Shown in pieces: positions 26,518 to 36,720 of a stretch of 64,000 bases of DNA. The stretch covers positions 1 to 64,000 of the forward strand of contig NZ_FODY01000001.1 in the NCBI RefSeq assembly GCF_900110485.1, in the 5' to 3' direction. The notes beneath the pieces were generated by a model, which was not told the DNA's origin, ran no database searches, and saw only the letters and a program-made list of their open reading frames with translations. The position numbers and the translations under genes are program-made. Numbering within the stretch: position 1 is the stretch's first letter; the number at the start of each line of letters is the position of its first letter. The stretch is from Propionispora vibrioides (lineage in GTDB: Bacteria > Bacillota > Negativicutes > Propionisporales > Propionisporaceae).

Positions 26518-27153
26518 GTGTTGAAAACAATGGAAGCGATAACCCTGTGGGTAAAGAATATTGTTTTAGTTGTTGTATTTGCCTGTTTTCTTGACTTATT
26601 GCTGCCTAATAACAGCATGCAAAGATTTATCAAAGTAATTGTCGGCTTATTTATTATGCTGGCCATACTTAATCCACTTGTTGGTTTTTTTCAGAATAAA
26701 TGGGAAACGGAAGCCGCGCTGGCTAGTAGCACCTTGACAGAGGGGCGGCAATCGGGAGATGTAACAACAACGATTAATAATACGGTGGTTGAACGGGAAG
26801 TGTTAGCCAAAGAAATATATACAAAAGATTTAAGTAAACAAATAAGAACTCTTGTATTGGCCATTCAAGGCGTGCAAGAGGCCAAAGTAGCGGTAGAACT
26901 TGCTGATGAAAAAACCAGCAATCATAAAGGCGGCATCAGCAAAGTCAAAGTTTATCTGAAACCAGGCAATTATTCCGGCAAACCTGATACGGTAGAAAAG
27001 ATTCATCCTATTTCTGTTTCGAACGGGGAAACTGCCCTGCGACAAGATAGCCAGGAAGAAATAAGAACAGAGCTGAAAAATAGAATAATAAAGACTGTTA
27101 CGGAGTTATATTTACTTTCCCCGGAGCAGGTTGAAGTTTATAAGCTTTTTTAA
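26518..27153 (+). CDS. spoIIIAF: stage III sporulation protein AF
   Basis: 211 aa with two N-terminal membrane helices (about 9-27 and 38-56) containing MQRFIKVIVGLFIMLAILNP, then a soluble domain. Start GTG 26518 or TTG 26521 cannot be told apart. Same operon as AE, 24 nt downstream. Confidence 0.92.
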   Translation: MLKTMEAITLWVKNIVLVVVFACFLDLLLPNNSMQRFIKVIVGLFIMLAILNPLVGFFQNKWETEAALASSTLTEGRQSGDVTTTINNTVVEREVLAKEIYTKDLSKQIRTLVLAIQGVQEAKVAVELADEKTSNHKGGISKVKVYLKPGNYSGKPDTVEKIHPISVSNGETALRQDSQEEIRTELKNRIIKTVTELYLLSPEQVEVYKLF

Positions 27154-27172
27154 AAAAGGAGGGTTGCAGTGT

Positions 27173-27784
27173 ATGCGCAGTTTAGATGAAATTGTAAACA
27201 AAGGAAGAGCACTATGGCCATTTCAATTATTCAGACAAGGCGTTATTACGACAAGGTTAATCTGGTTAGGCGTTTTAGGTGTTGCTTTGTTATTGATCAG
27301 TCACTATTTTGAAGCTGAAACGGTGATTCCGCGCACCAAGGAGCCTGCAGATATAGGAAACCGCATGCCTGTGTCAGTACAAGCCGGAAGTTATGAGGAG
27401 ATGCTGGAAGCAAAGCTGGTTAATCTCCTATCTAAAGTGAATGGCGCCGGCACTGTTACAGTCAGTGTAACCTTGGAAGCTGGCAATACACAAGAATACG
27501 CCCAAAATGTAACCAAAGAGACAAAGACCGTGTCTGAAAAAGATACTACCGGTGGTGTTCGTACAACCACAGAGGTAAAGGAAACGGAACAAGTTTTGCT
27601 TACCCGCGAGGCGGGGGCGGATAAACCTGTTGTAGTAAGGGAAATAAAACCGGCGATTAAGGGCGTTCTCGTCGTGGCTGACGGGGCTTATGATTCAACG
27701 GTAAAGGCGAACCTGATCAAGGCAATTGAAGGTGGTTTGGGAATACCTCCGTATAAAATAACTGTTTTGCCTCAAAAAAGATGA
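27173..27784 (+). CDS. spoIIIAG: stage III sporulation protein AG
   Basis: 203 aa from ATG 27173 after AAAGGAGGG. One membrane helix (about 28-45), then a ring-building motif (RBM-like) domain, KLVNLLSKVNGAGTVTVSVTLE, that forms the large SpoIIIAG ring in B. subtilis. The stop overlaps the next open frame. Confidence 0.93.
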   Translation: MRSLDEIVNKGRALWPFQLFRQGVITTRLIWLGVLGVALLLISHYFEAETVIPRTKEPADIGNRMPVSVQAGSYEEMLEAKLVNLLSKVNGAGTVTVSVTLEAGNTQEYAQNVTKETKTVSEKDTTGGVRTTTEVKETEQVLLTREAGADKPVVVREIKPAIKGVLVVADGAYDSTVKANLIKAIEGGLGIPPYKITVLPQKR

Positions 27785-27795
27785 GGAGGGGTAAC

Positions 27796-28323
27796 ATGAT
27801 TGTATCCATCAAACGCTATAAAATAGCTCTTGTAGTGTGCGGAGTTTTTATTCTTGTTCTGTTATTGGCCTGTGCCGGATTATTGCATCGAAATGATTAT
27901 CAAAGTAAAGCGGACCGTTCCAATTCCATGCAGGTAAATACGACAGTAGCCGTAGATAAAACGACACCGGCGCTTTCTCAGGACTTTTTTACTGAATATA
28001 GGATTGAACGGGACCGGATTCGCAGTGAGCGATCCGAATTATTGCAAACCAGTATAAAAAGTGCTAAAAACGACGAGACTATGCAGCGGGCACAGGAAGC
28101 GGTTCTGAAAATCATTATGGAGAAACAACATGAATCAGAAATTGAGAGCCTAATTAAAGCGCGGGGATTCAGCGATGCCTTGGTTTTTATCTGGGACAAT
28201 TCGGTCAGTGTCGTCATTAAAGCCGCTTCTCTTTCACGGGATGAGGTTGTGCAGATTGCCGATATTGTAAGTCGTGTATCTGGGGCCAAGCCGGAAAATA
28301 TCACCATTAGTGCAAAACCTTAA
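27796..28323 (+). CDS. spoIIIAH: stage III sporulation protein AH
   Basis: 175 aa from ATG 27796 with GAGGAGGGG upstream. One membrane helix (about 9-27), a variable linker, and an extracellular YscJ/RBM-like domain (VLKIIMEKQHESEIESLIKARGF..VSRVSGAKPENITI) that would bind SpoIIQ across the intermembrane space. Last gene of the operon. Confidence 0.93.
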   Translation: MIVSIKRYKIALVVCGVFILVLLLACAGLLHRNDYQSKADRSNSMQVNTTVAVDKTTPALSQDFFTEYRIERDRIRSERSELLQTSIKSAKNDETMQRAQEAVLKIIMEKQHESEIESLIKARGFSDALVFIWDNSVSVVIKAASLSRDEVVQIADIVSRVSGAKPENITISAKP

Positions 28324-28330
28324 TCATAGT

Positions 28331-28366
28331 GACACACTATACTTTATGTACGGTGTGTCTTTATTT
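28331..28366 (+). terminator. terminator of spoIIIA operon
   Basis: GACACAC (28331-28337) pairs with GTGTGTC (28353-28359), then TTTATTTAT. Confidence 0.8.
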
Positions 28367-28382
28367 ATAGGGTTTGTCTGTA

Positions 28383-28531
28383 AACTATCCGAAACGCTCC
28401 CGGAAGGTGCTTTTTGTGCCATAGATCGTTAACATTTCTCGGAATAGGAGCCGCTATTCCTACAACATGTACATCGTCTGGCGCAAAAAGCACGCGCTAA
28501 GATCATTCCGTTAATACAAATAAGCCCTAAA
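28383..28531. repeat. family C palindromic repeat, copy C1
   Basis: ACTATCCGAAACGCTCCC leads in. Arms GTGCTTTTTGTGCCA (28407-28421) and TGGCGCAAAAAGCAC (28479-28493) pair, enclosing the hairpin GGAATAG-GAGCCG-CTATTCC. Trailing GATCATTCCGTTAAT..GCCCTAA matches copy C2. Outer limits are approximate. Confidence 0.75.
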
Positions 28532-28736
28532 TAAAATACCTGGAGGTCATAATTGCATTCATAGCTCTTTTGATGTACAATGGTCTAAGTTAGAACATGC
28601 TGGTGGATAGTTTACTTTTCTGCAAAAGTTTATGCTGAAAGTCCTTGTACACACAAGGATTATTTTGTTTGTTGTCGAAGAGTAACCTTTGGAGTTTTAG
28701 TTGTTTTCACTGGACATCACATATGGGAGGCATAGC
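28532..28736. other. intergenic stretch without a recognised gene
   Basis: No supported gene. A small hairpin TCCTTG/CAAGGA at 28642-28659 followed by TTATTTTG could be a weak terminator. The last bases carry the ribosome site of the DUF4321 gene. Confidence 0.5.
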
Positions 28737-29009
28737 ATGAGAAACAGCAGGAGTAAAAGCTTTGGAGTTTTAGCGTTGTTTCTTGTAACAGGAGCGATTC
28801 TAGGTGGAATATTAGGGGAAATCATTGCTTCGACGGCAATATTTTCCGGAATTGCGCCTTATCTAGTCAAGACGTTTTCCATTTTTGGTCTGCCTCCGAT
28901 TGCTATTAACTTGTATGTGATCAAATTTGTTTTTGGGTTTTCGTTAAATCCGAACCTAATTAGCATCTTGGGACTGATTATTGCAGCCTTACTGTTTAGG
29001 CGCTTTTAG
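28737..29009 (+). CDS. DUF4321 membrane protein
   Basis: 90 aa from ATG 28737 after GGGAGG. Two hydrophobic segments (about 11-32 and 67-88) around FGLPPIAINLYVIKFVFGFSLNPNLIS, the DUF4321 pattern. It regularly sits just upstream of maf in Clostridia and Negativicutes. Function unknown. Confidence 0.82.
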   Translation: MRNSRSKSFGVLALFLVTGAILGGILGEIIASTAIFSGIAPYLVKTFSIFGLPPIAINLYVIKFVFGFSLNPNLISILGLIIAALLFRRF

Positions 29010-29021
29010 GGAGACAAGCTT

Positions 29022-29597
29022 ATGAAGATTGTGCTAGCATCCGCTTCTCTGCGGCGGCAAGAGCTTCTACGGCAAATGGGCTGTGCTTTTGAGGTTTTAC
29101 CCAGTACTGTTCAAGAAGATAATACGTTAAAATTGCCGACCGATGAACTGGTTGTTGCCCATGCAAAAGCCAAGGCTATGGATGTAGCGGGCCGCAGTTT
29201 GGATGGCACGCTGGTCATTGGTGCGGATACGCTAGTCGTATTAAACGGACAGGTGTTTGGTAAGCCTCGCAGCCAGATTGAAGCCAAAGACATGCTTAAC
29301 GCTCTATCAGGACAAGAACATAAGGTCGTTACCGGCTTGGCTGTTATACAGTGTAGTTCCGGACATAGTTGGACTGATTTTTCGATTACGCAAGTTAAAT
29401 TCGGCCATTTATCCCAAGAAGAAATAGACCGTTATGTTGCCAGCGGCGAGCCGATGGACAAGGCCGGCGCTTATGGCATACAGGAAAAGGGAGCGCTTTT
29501 TGTCGAAAGCATTCATGGCTGTTATTTTAATGTTGTGGGACTTCCTATTTACAAACTGGCAAAAATTTTAAAGAAGGCTGGTGTTTTCCTGCCATGA
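29022..29597 (+). CDS. maf: Maf family nucleotide pyrophosphatase
   Basis: 191 aa, hydrolyses dTTP/UTP or modified nucleotides to monophosphates. N-terminal substrate motif LASASLRRQELL, QVFGKPRSQIEAKDML, and EPMDKAGAYGIQEKGALFVESIHGCYFNVVGLP are all family-specific. The stop overlaps radC as ATGA. Also proposed to affect septum formation in Bacillus. Confidence 0.95.
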   Translation: MKIVLASASLRRQELLRQMGCAFEVLPSTVQEDNTLKLPTDELVVAHAKAKAMDVAGRSLDGTLVIGADTLVVLNGQVFGKPRSQIEAKDMLNALSGQEHKVVTGLAVIQCSSGHSWTDFSITQVKFGHLSQEEIDRYVASGEPMDKAGAYGIQEKGALFVESIHGCYFNVVGLPIYKLAKILKKAGVFLP

Positions 29598-30301
29598 CAG
29601 GAAAATTAGAAGCAAAATCTTTAATGATAAAAGAATTGCCGCAGGAGGAACGACCAAGGGAAAAACTTTTGACCAAAGGACCGGAGGCATTAAGTAATGC
29701 AGAATTGCTGGCGATTTTGCTCAGAAGTGGGACAAAACAGGACTCGGTTATGCGAGTGGCTGAGCGTCTCTTAAAGCAATATGAAAGTACAGGAATCGGT
29801 GCCTTTTCTAATATTTCCCCACAAGCAATCAGTAAGATCAAGGGAATTGGTATGGTAAAAGCGGTGACCATCGTTGCTGCCATTGAATTGGGCAAAAGAT
29901 TGCACTCTTCGACAATTCTCGAAAAACCGATCATTCATTCTCCCCGTGATGTTGCTGATTTGATGATGTCCAGGCTTAGATATGAAAACAAAGAACTTTT
30001 TATGATTTTATTGTTATCGACAAAAAACCATGTACTAGCAACTCCAGTCATATCTGTAGGGACTTTGAATGCTTCTTTGGTACATCCAAGAGAAGTTTTT
30101 CGTGAAGTAATACATTATCCGGCCGCTTCGATTATTTTGCTGCACAATCATCCCAGCGGGGATCCCAATCCTAGTATGGATGATATTGCGTTAACCAAAA
30201 AACTAATTGATGCCGGGAAAATTTTGGATATTTCCGTACTGGATCACGTGATTATTGGTGATAACAAGTATGTTAGCCTAAAAGAAAAGGGAATAATATA
30301 A
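29594..30301 (+). CDS. radC: RadC family JAMM-domain protein
   Basis: 235 aa. N-terminal helix-hairpin-helix region (SNAELLAILLRSGTK..ISKIKGIGMVKAV), C-terminal JAB/MPN metalloprotease-like domain with LLHNHPSGDPNPSMDD carrying the zinc ligands His, His and Asp. The once-proposed DNA repair role is not established. Coupled to maf, upstream of mreB as in B. subtilis. Confidence 0.93.
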   Translation: MTGKLEAKSLMIKELPQEERPREKLLTKGPEALSNAELLAILLRSGTKQDSVMRVAERLLKQYESTGIGAFSNISPQAISKIKGIGMVKAVTIVAAIELGKRLHSSTILEKPIIHSPRDVADLMMSRLRYENKELFMILLLSTKNHVLATPVISVGTLNASLVHPREVFREVIHYPAASIILLHNHPSGDPNPSMDDIALTKKLIDAGKILDISVLDHVIIGDNKYVSLKEKGII

Positions 30302-30315
30302 CTAATTGATTTTAG

Positions 30316-31371
<1,056 letters not shown>

Positions 31372-31413
31372 GTAAGGTAATAAACTGAATTGTATTGTTA
31401 GAAGGGAGCCAAG

Positions 31414-32325
31414 ATGGTGCGGAGTTTTCACAAAAAGACGGTCATCTTATTGGTGGCTGTAATTACCGTCTTTTTGCTGTCGAGTTTTGCAGCACAAGGA
31501 AAGTACCATTTTACTATCATGGAAAAAGTTGTTGCTACGGTTTTGGCACCGGTTGAATATGTTTTTAGTAAAGTGGGATATAGCTTACAGCAAGCTGGAA
31601 TGTTTTCCGGTCAGTTGATTACCGTATACCGGGACAACCAGCTCTTAAAAGCGGAAAATGAAAGACTGCGTCAAAATGAGGAAGCCGCAACAGAAGTGTT
31701 GGCGGAAAATACCCGGTTGCGTACTATGCTGGACTATAAAAAGGGAGCTCCCCAGTTCGATTTTGTTCTGGCGAGCATTATTGCCCGTGATCCCGGTTCC
31801 TGGACAAGTACAATTATTATTAACCGGGGTAGTGCAGATGGTATTGCGAAGGACATGCCAGTCGTGACACCGCAAGGACTGGTTGGCAATATCGTCAGTG
31901 TTACGGGAAGTACGGCAAAAGTTCAACTGATTCTTGACCCGCGCAGTGCCGTAGGGGCTTTGGTTCAACGGACTGAATCACGGGTTGCGGCCATTGTGGA
32001 AGGTGCTCCGGCCAATCCTTTAACCCCACGTATGGTAAACATTGCCCGTGACGCGGATATCATCAAGGGAGATAAAATTATTACTTCTGGTTTTGGCGGT
32101 ATCTATCCTAAAGGCTTATCAATTGGGGAAGTTTTGGATGTAATAAATGAAGACGGCGGATTGTTAAAATACGCCGTCTTAAAGCCCAGTGTGGACTTTG
32201 ATAGAATTGAAGAGGTTTTTGTTCTCGTACATTCACGCGAACCGGTTCCACAGCTCCCGGCTCCGGCAACCACGCCGACTCCACAAACAGGTCAGACAGC
32301 TAACCCACAAGGGGTAACCAGATGA
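31414..32325 (+). CDS. mreC: cell shape protein MreC
   Basis: 303 aa. N-terminal membrane helix (about 8-27), coiled coil (about 68-100, LLKAENERLRQNEEAATEVLAENTRL split over two heptad runs), then beta-barrel domains. A Pro/Thr-rich tail PVPQLPAPATTPTPQTGQT is low complexity. Links MreB inside to PBP2 outside. The stop overlaps mreD. Confidence 0.95.
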   Translation: MVRSFHKKTVILLVAVITVFLLSSFAAQGKYHFTIMEKVVATVLAPVEYVFSKVGYSLQQAGMFSGQLITVYRDNQLLKAENERLRQNEEAATEVLAENTRLRTMLDYKKGAPQFDFVLASIIARDPGSWTSTIIINRGSADGIAKDMPVVTPQGLVGNIVSVTGSTAKVQLILDPRSAVGALVQRTESRVAAIVEGAPANPLTPRMVNIARDADIIKGDKIITSGFGGIYPKGLSIGEVLDVINEDGGLLKYAVLKPSVDFDRIEEVFVLVHSREPVPQLPAPATTPTPQTGQTANPQGVTR

Positions 32326-32816
32326 GTATATTAATTTGGGCAGGCATTTTGATCATTACGCTGGTTTTGCAAATTACGATTATTCCATTATTTGCGATTT
32401 ACGGTGTAAAGCCGGATCTATTGCTCATGGTTGTCGTGTCTACGGGATTACTGCAGGGAAAAGAAAAGGGTGTGGGGATAGGTTTTTTTGCCGGACTGCT
32501 GCAAGACCTGGCCATTGGTAATTTATTTGGATTAAATATTCTATCAAAATTGTTGACAGGCTATGTATTCGGTTTGGTCGAAAGAAAAGTTTTTAAAGAT
32601 CATATTTTTCTCCCCATATTGGCCATGGCTGCGGCTACTATTTTCAATAGCCTTATCTTGTTGATTGTTCTGGGTTTTTTAGGCTACACCATTCAGCCTG
32701 TTCCCATCCTGGTTAATTATATACTACCATTGTTAGGTTATAATATGATCATATCTGTTCCTATTCACCAAGTGGTTAGCCGTGTCCTGACAATTAAACG
32801 GGATTCCAGATTTTAA
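32322..32816 (+). CDS. mreD: cell shape protein MreD
   Basis: 164-aa integral membrane protein with about five helices and the pattern GKEKGVGIGFFAGLLQDLAIGNLFGLNILSK-like split around residues 45-75. Overlaps mreC by 4 nt (ATGA). Part of the elongasome. Confidence 0.93.
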   Translation: MSILIWAGILIITLVLQITIIPLFAIYGVKPDLLLMVVVSTGLLQGKEKGVGIGFFAGLLQDLAIGNLFGLNILSKLLTGYVFGLVERKVFKDHIFLPILAMAAATIFNSLILLIVLGFLGYTIQPVPILVNYILPLLGYNMIISVPIHQVVSRVLTIKRDSRF

Positions 32817-32852
32817 GACGGCCGGCAGACCTTTGGCAACAGGCAAGGTATT

Positions 32853-34709
32853 ATGCTTAGAAAGAAGGCTGTTGGTGTGCTTCTTAAACGTTCGACATAC
32901 CGTCTTGATATACTGGGAATGATTGTAGTGTTGGTCTTTATAGCACTTATTAGCCGATTGGGTTACTTGCAAGTGGCGCAAGGTAAGTTCTATGAAGACC
33001 TGGCAGACGGTAATAGAATTAGACTGATTCCTATTATGGCCCCTCGGGGCATATTTTATGACCGCAATGGCGTTGCCTTAGTATCAAATCGTCCGGGCTT
33101 TGCCGTCTCGTTACTGCCGATTACCGGTCCCGTACCGGATGAAGTCATTCATAAGCTATCGGAAATCCTGAATATGAGCGTAGTTGATATTCAAAATAAG
33201 TTAAAACAAAATTCGGGAAATTTCGAACCGATTCGGATAAAAACGGATATCGGTCCGGATATTGTTACTAAGATTGAGGAACGTCGCAGTGAACTTCCCG
33301 GAGTGGTTATCGAGATACAACCAATTCGCAATTACATCAACAATGAACTTGGCGCCCATATTTTTGGTTATGTCAGTGAAATTAATGATGTTGAATTAGA
33401 GCAAGGCAAGGCGAACGGCTACAAATCCGCTGATATTATTGGCAAGTTCGGTTTGGAAAAGGTATATGACCGTGATCTGCGTGGTATTGATGGTGGTGGT
33501 CAGGTCGAGGTAGATGTTACCGGCCGGCCAGTACAGGTATTAGGGAAAAAAGAACCTGTACCTGGCAGTAATATGGTGTTGACGATTGATTACCGGATTC
33601 AAAAGGCGGCTGAAGCAGCTATTGACGAGCAGTTAATATATCTGCAGACTAAGACGGAGTTTACCAAGGCGAAGGCAGCTGTCGCCATTGCCATGAATCC
33701 CAAGAATGGTGAAATACTGGCTATGGTTAGCCGGCCAGCTTTTAATCCCAATCTTTTTTCACGTGGTATCTCTTTAAAAGAGTGGAAAGAAATTAATGAA
33801 AATCCTAATCATCCTATGGATAATAAAGCGATATCCGGCGAATATCCGCCCGGGTCCACCTTTAAAATTATCACCGGTGCTGCTGCATTGGAGTTGGGCA
33901 AAGTGACTCCGGAAGAAAAGATACTGGATACGGGTAAGCACTGGATTATTCCAAAAGGAAATGCCATGGGGGAAGCGTTAGGGTGGATTGATTTTAAGCA
34001 GGCTCTGGCAAAATCAGACAATGTATACTTCTATGAAATGGGTAACCGGCTGGGTATTGACAATCTGGAAAAGTATGCCCGTATGTTTGGGCTGGGAGCT
34101 GTTACCGGGATTAATCTTCCCGGTGAGTCAGACGGCTTGGTAGCCAATCGTCGTTATAAGGAAAAGGTATATGGTGAAGACTGGTACTTGTCGGAAACCT
34201 TTGACGCTGCGATTGGGCAGGGCTTTCAATTGGCGACGCCGTTACAAATGCTGCAGATCATTAGCCAGGTAGCTAACGGCGGACACCGTTTTAAGCCGCA
34301 TTTAGTAAGCAAGATTCTTGCTCCCGATGGTAATGTTGTGAAAACTTTTGAACCGGAAGAAGTCGGACAGGTTCAGCTTTCAGAGCGTACGCTATCTTTA
34401 ATTCGTCAATCATTGCGGGAAGTGGCTGCTGAAGGCGGAACAGCCTCGGATGCTTTCGGCGACTTTCCGGTACCTATTGCCGGTAAGACCGGTACAGCCG
34501 AGAACTCCCATGGCGATGATCACGGCTGGTTTGTCGCCTATGCACCTTATGATGATCCTCGGATTGCTGTTGTTGTTATTGTTGAACAAGGTGGTTTCGG
34601 CGCCTCTTCTGCTGTTCCAATAGCCAAAAAAATTATGGAGGCGGCCTTTAATATTAATCAGACGGCCACGGAAGCCCCAAAAATTTATAGAACGAGGGTT
34701 GCTTTATAA
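32853..34709 (+). CDS. mrdA: penicillin-binding protein 2 (MrdA)
   Basis: 618-aa transpeptidase for cell elongation, partner of RodA. Membrane helix about 21-40, pedestal domain with APRGIFYDRNG, transpeptidase triad PPGSTFK, KSDNV and KTGTAEN. Typical PBP2 length. Follows mreBCD; rodA is downstream of minCDE. The TAA stop lies in the 5' arm of a very long terminator stem. Confidence 0.95.
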   Translation: MLRKKAVGVLLKRSTYRLDILGMIVVLVFIALISRLGYLQVAQGKFYEDLADGNRIRLIPIMAPRGIFYDRNGVALVSNRPGFAVSLLPITGPVPDEVIHKLSEILNMSVVDIQNKLKQNSGNFEPIRIKTDIGPDIVTKIEERRSELPGVVIEIQPIRNYINNELGAHIFGYVSEINDVELEQGKANGYKSADIIGKFGLEKVYDRDLRGIDGGGQVEVDVTGRPVQVLGKKEPVPGSNMVLTIDYRIQKAAEAAIDEQLIYLQTKTEFTKAKAAVAIAMNPKNGEILAMVSRPAFNPNLFSRGISLKEWKEINENPNHPMDNKAISGEYPPGSTFKIITGAAALELGKVTPEEKILDTGKHWIIPKGNAMGEALGWIDFKQALAKSDNVYFYEMGNRLGIDNLEKYARMFGLGAVTGINLPGESDGLVANRRYKEKVYGEDWYLSETFDAAIGQGFQLATPLQMLQIISQVANGGHRFKPHLVSKILAPDGNVVKTFEPEEVGQVQLSERTLSLIRQSLREVAAEGGTASDAFGDFPVPIAGKTGTAENSHGDDHGWFVAYAPYDDPRIAVVVIVEQGGFGASSAVPIAKKIMEAAFNINQTATEAPKIYRTRVAL

Positions 34710-34762
34710 AATAAAATGAGGAATATGAGTTATGCTCATATTCCTCATTTTATTTTATAAAG
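34702..34762. terminator. 28-bp perfect bidirectional terminator after mrdA
   Basis: 34702-34729 pairs perfectly with 34735-34762, 5-nt loop TTATG, A/T-rich outer ends give U-tracts in both directions. Overlaps the mrdA stop codon. Confidence 0.9.
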
Positions 34763-34822
34763 TATAATTTTTGTAAATCATTTTTTATTGCAGGAAATTT
34801 TGCCAATTGTCGCGAAATATGA

Positions 34823-34852
34823 TTGTAATTGGCAGTTAATTCATGGTAAAAT
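34823..34852 (+). promoter_or_regulatory. possible minC promoter
   Basis: TTGTAA (34823-34828), 18-bp spacer, TAAAAT (34847-34852), just before the TAGGAGA ribosome site of minC. Confidence 0.4.
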
Positions 34853-34865
34853 TTAGGAGAATAAT

Positions 34866-35489
34866 ATGCAGGAAGATGTAATATTTAAAGGAAGTAAAAC
34901 CGGGCTACAGTTATTATTAAATGAATCCGCTGACTTTGGCGAAATTATGCAGCAACTCAGGAGAAAGCTGGAATCAGCGGCGAAATTTTTTAGTAATGGT
35001 GCTGTGGTGAATATTTCATCTGCCGTACGCATACTCACACCGGAACAACAGGGGCAATTAACTGAGCTGTTTACAAGTCATGGCCTTTCCTGGAGCATAA
35101 CGGAATCCGCCCTTTCTGTTGGCGTTGATACGGCCTTGGCGGAAGCGACTCAGGCGTCTGTTCCAGAGGAATTGGTGATAAAAAAGACATTGCGTAGTGG
35201 ACAGGAGATCGTGTATAGCGGAAACATTATCGTTTTTGGCGATATCAATCCAGGGGCTCAACTAATTGCCGGCGGTGATGTTATTATCTACGGCACTTGT
35301 CGCGGTGTGGTACATGCCGGAGCTTATGGAGATGAACAGGCAACCATTACCGCCAATAAACTGATGGCTTCACAGATTAGAATCGCCGGACTCATTGCAA
35401 GGGCTCCAGATCATATTGATTATCCTGAATATGTTGAAACTGCACGCGTCAAAGATGGTGCGGTAATCATTGAACCAGCTATTCTCTAG
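34866..35489 (+). CDS. minC: septum site-determining protein MinC
   Basis: 207 aa, inhibits FtsZ assembly away from midcell. Weakly conserved N-terminal FtsZ-binding domain, then the C-terminal beta-helix VIKKTLRSGQEIVYSG..VVFGDINPGAQLIAGGDVIIYGTCRGVVHAGA (seen from about residue 106), which binds MinD. Followed by minD and minE. Confidence 0.95.
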   Translation: MQEDVIFKGSKTGLQLLLNESADFGEIMQQLRRKLESAAKFFSNGAVVNISSAVRILTPEQQGQLTELFTSHGLSWSITESALSVGVDTALAEATQASVPEELVIKKTLRSGQEIVYSGNIIVFGDINPGAQLIAGGDVIIYGTCRGVVHAGAYGDEQATITANKLMASQIRIAGLIARAPDHIDYPEYVETARVKDGAVIIEPAIL

Positions 35490-35500
35490 GAGGTTAATTC

Positions 35501-36292
35501 ATGGGAGAAGTGATCGTAATTACATCTGGTAAAGGTGGCGTCGGCAAAACGACTACCACTGCCAATTTAGGGACAGGTTTTGCGTTGCAAGGTAAAAAGG
35601 TTGTTTTAATTGATGCCGACATCGGACTTAGAAATTTAGATGTTGTCATGGGACTTGAAAATCGGATTGTATATGATTTAGTGGATGTTACAGAAGGAAA
35701 TTGCCGCTTAAAACAAGCTTTAATCCGGGACAAGCGTTATGAGACGCTTTACCTGCTTCCGGCGGCGCAAACCAGAGATAAGAATGCGGTCAGTCCCGAA
35801 CAAATGCGTCAATTATCCCAGGAATTAGCGGAGCAGTTTGATTATGTTATCATTGATTGTCCGGCGGGAATTGAACAGGGCTTTAAGAATGCCATTGCCG
35901 GCGCCGACCGGGCGGTTATTGTTACAACGCCGGAAGTATCGGCGGTTCGGGATGCGGACAGGATTATCGGATTGTTGGAATCAGAGGGAAAGCATAATCC
36001 CAAACTGATTGTCAATCGTATACGGCCCAGCATGGTAAAGAAGGGCGATATGATGAATATTGATGATATTATAGAAATCCTGGCTATTGATTTGCTGGGA
36101 ATTATCCCGGAAGACGAGTATATTGTTATTTCAACCAATCGCGGCGAACCGGCTGTAGCAAATCCGATTTCCTTGGCCGGAACGGCTTATAGTAATATTG
36201 TGCGCCGGCTTATGGGGGAAAATATCCCCTTAATGACATTGGAAACCAATGATGGCTTTATGAAGAAACTAAAGAAAATTTTTGGCTTTTGA
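35501..36292 (+). CDS. minD: septum site-determining ATPase MinD
   Basis: 263-aa ParA-type ATPase. Deviant Walker A GKGGVGKTT (residues 10-18), switch II YVIIDCPAGIE. The C-terminal amphipathic helix FMKKLKKIFGF (253-263) anchors it to the membrane when ATP-bound. Ribosome site AGGAGG. Confidence 0.97.
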   Translation: MGEVIVITSGKGGVGKTTTTANLGTGFALQGKKVVLIDADIGLRNLDVVMGLENRIVYDLVDVTEGNCRLKQALIRDKRYETLYLLPAAQTRDKNAVSPEQMRQLSQELAEQFDYVIIDCPAGIEQGFKNAIAGADRAVIVTTPEVSAVRDADRIIGLLESEGKHNPKLIVNRIRPSMVKKGDMMNIDDIIEILAIDLLGIIPEDEYIVISTNRGEPAVANPISLAGTAYSNIVRRLMGENIPLMTLETNDGFMKKLKKIFGF

Positions 36293-36306
36293 GGGGGGAT
36301 TGAAAA

Positions 36307-36585
36307 GTGTTTGAAATGATTCAACGGTTATTTGGCAAGGATAGCACAGGGTCAAAGGATATTGCAAAAGAACGGCTACGGTTGGTTTTGGTGCATGACC
36401 GGGCCAATGTTTCTCCTCAATTCATGGAAATATTAAAAGATGATATGATCCGGGTCATTTCTAATTATATGGAGATTAATGAAAGGGATATGGAGGTCAA
36501 TCTAACTAACACCAACTCATCGGTGGCATTAGTGGCTAATATTCCTGTCAACCGGATGAAACGCGGTGCATGGTCCCAGGACTAA
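36307..36585 (+). CDS. minE: cell division topological factor MinE
   Basis: 92 aa. N-terminal membrane-targeting segment MFEMIQRLFG, MinD-binding stretch AKERLRLVLVHDRANVSPQ, and C-terminal topological domain. GTG start after GAGGGGGG. Its presence means pole-to-pole oscillation rather than the DivIVA/MinJ system of B. subtilis. Confidence 0.95.
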   Translation: MFEMIQRLFGKDSTGSKDIAKERLRLVLVHDRANVSPQFMEILKDDMIRVISNYMEINERDMEVNLTNTNSSVALVANIPVNRMKRGAWSQD

Positions 36586-36596
36586 TGACTGGAATT

Positions 36597-36648
36597 TAGA
36601 AGCAAGGCATAGCAGACTCATAAGGCTATTCCTTGCTTCTATGCTTTT
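36597..36648 (+). terminator. stem-loop after minE
   Basis: TAGAAGCAAGG..ATAGC (36597-36613) pairs with GCTAT..CCTTGCTTCTA (36625-36641) with one bulge on each side; ATGCTTTT follows. Confidence 0.7.
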
Positions 36649-36720
36649 ACTGGACTGAAAGTAAAAATGCTATTATAATAAATTAGTGCTCATCAATAGG
36701 GAAAGGTAAGTGTAATATGA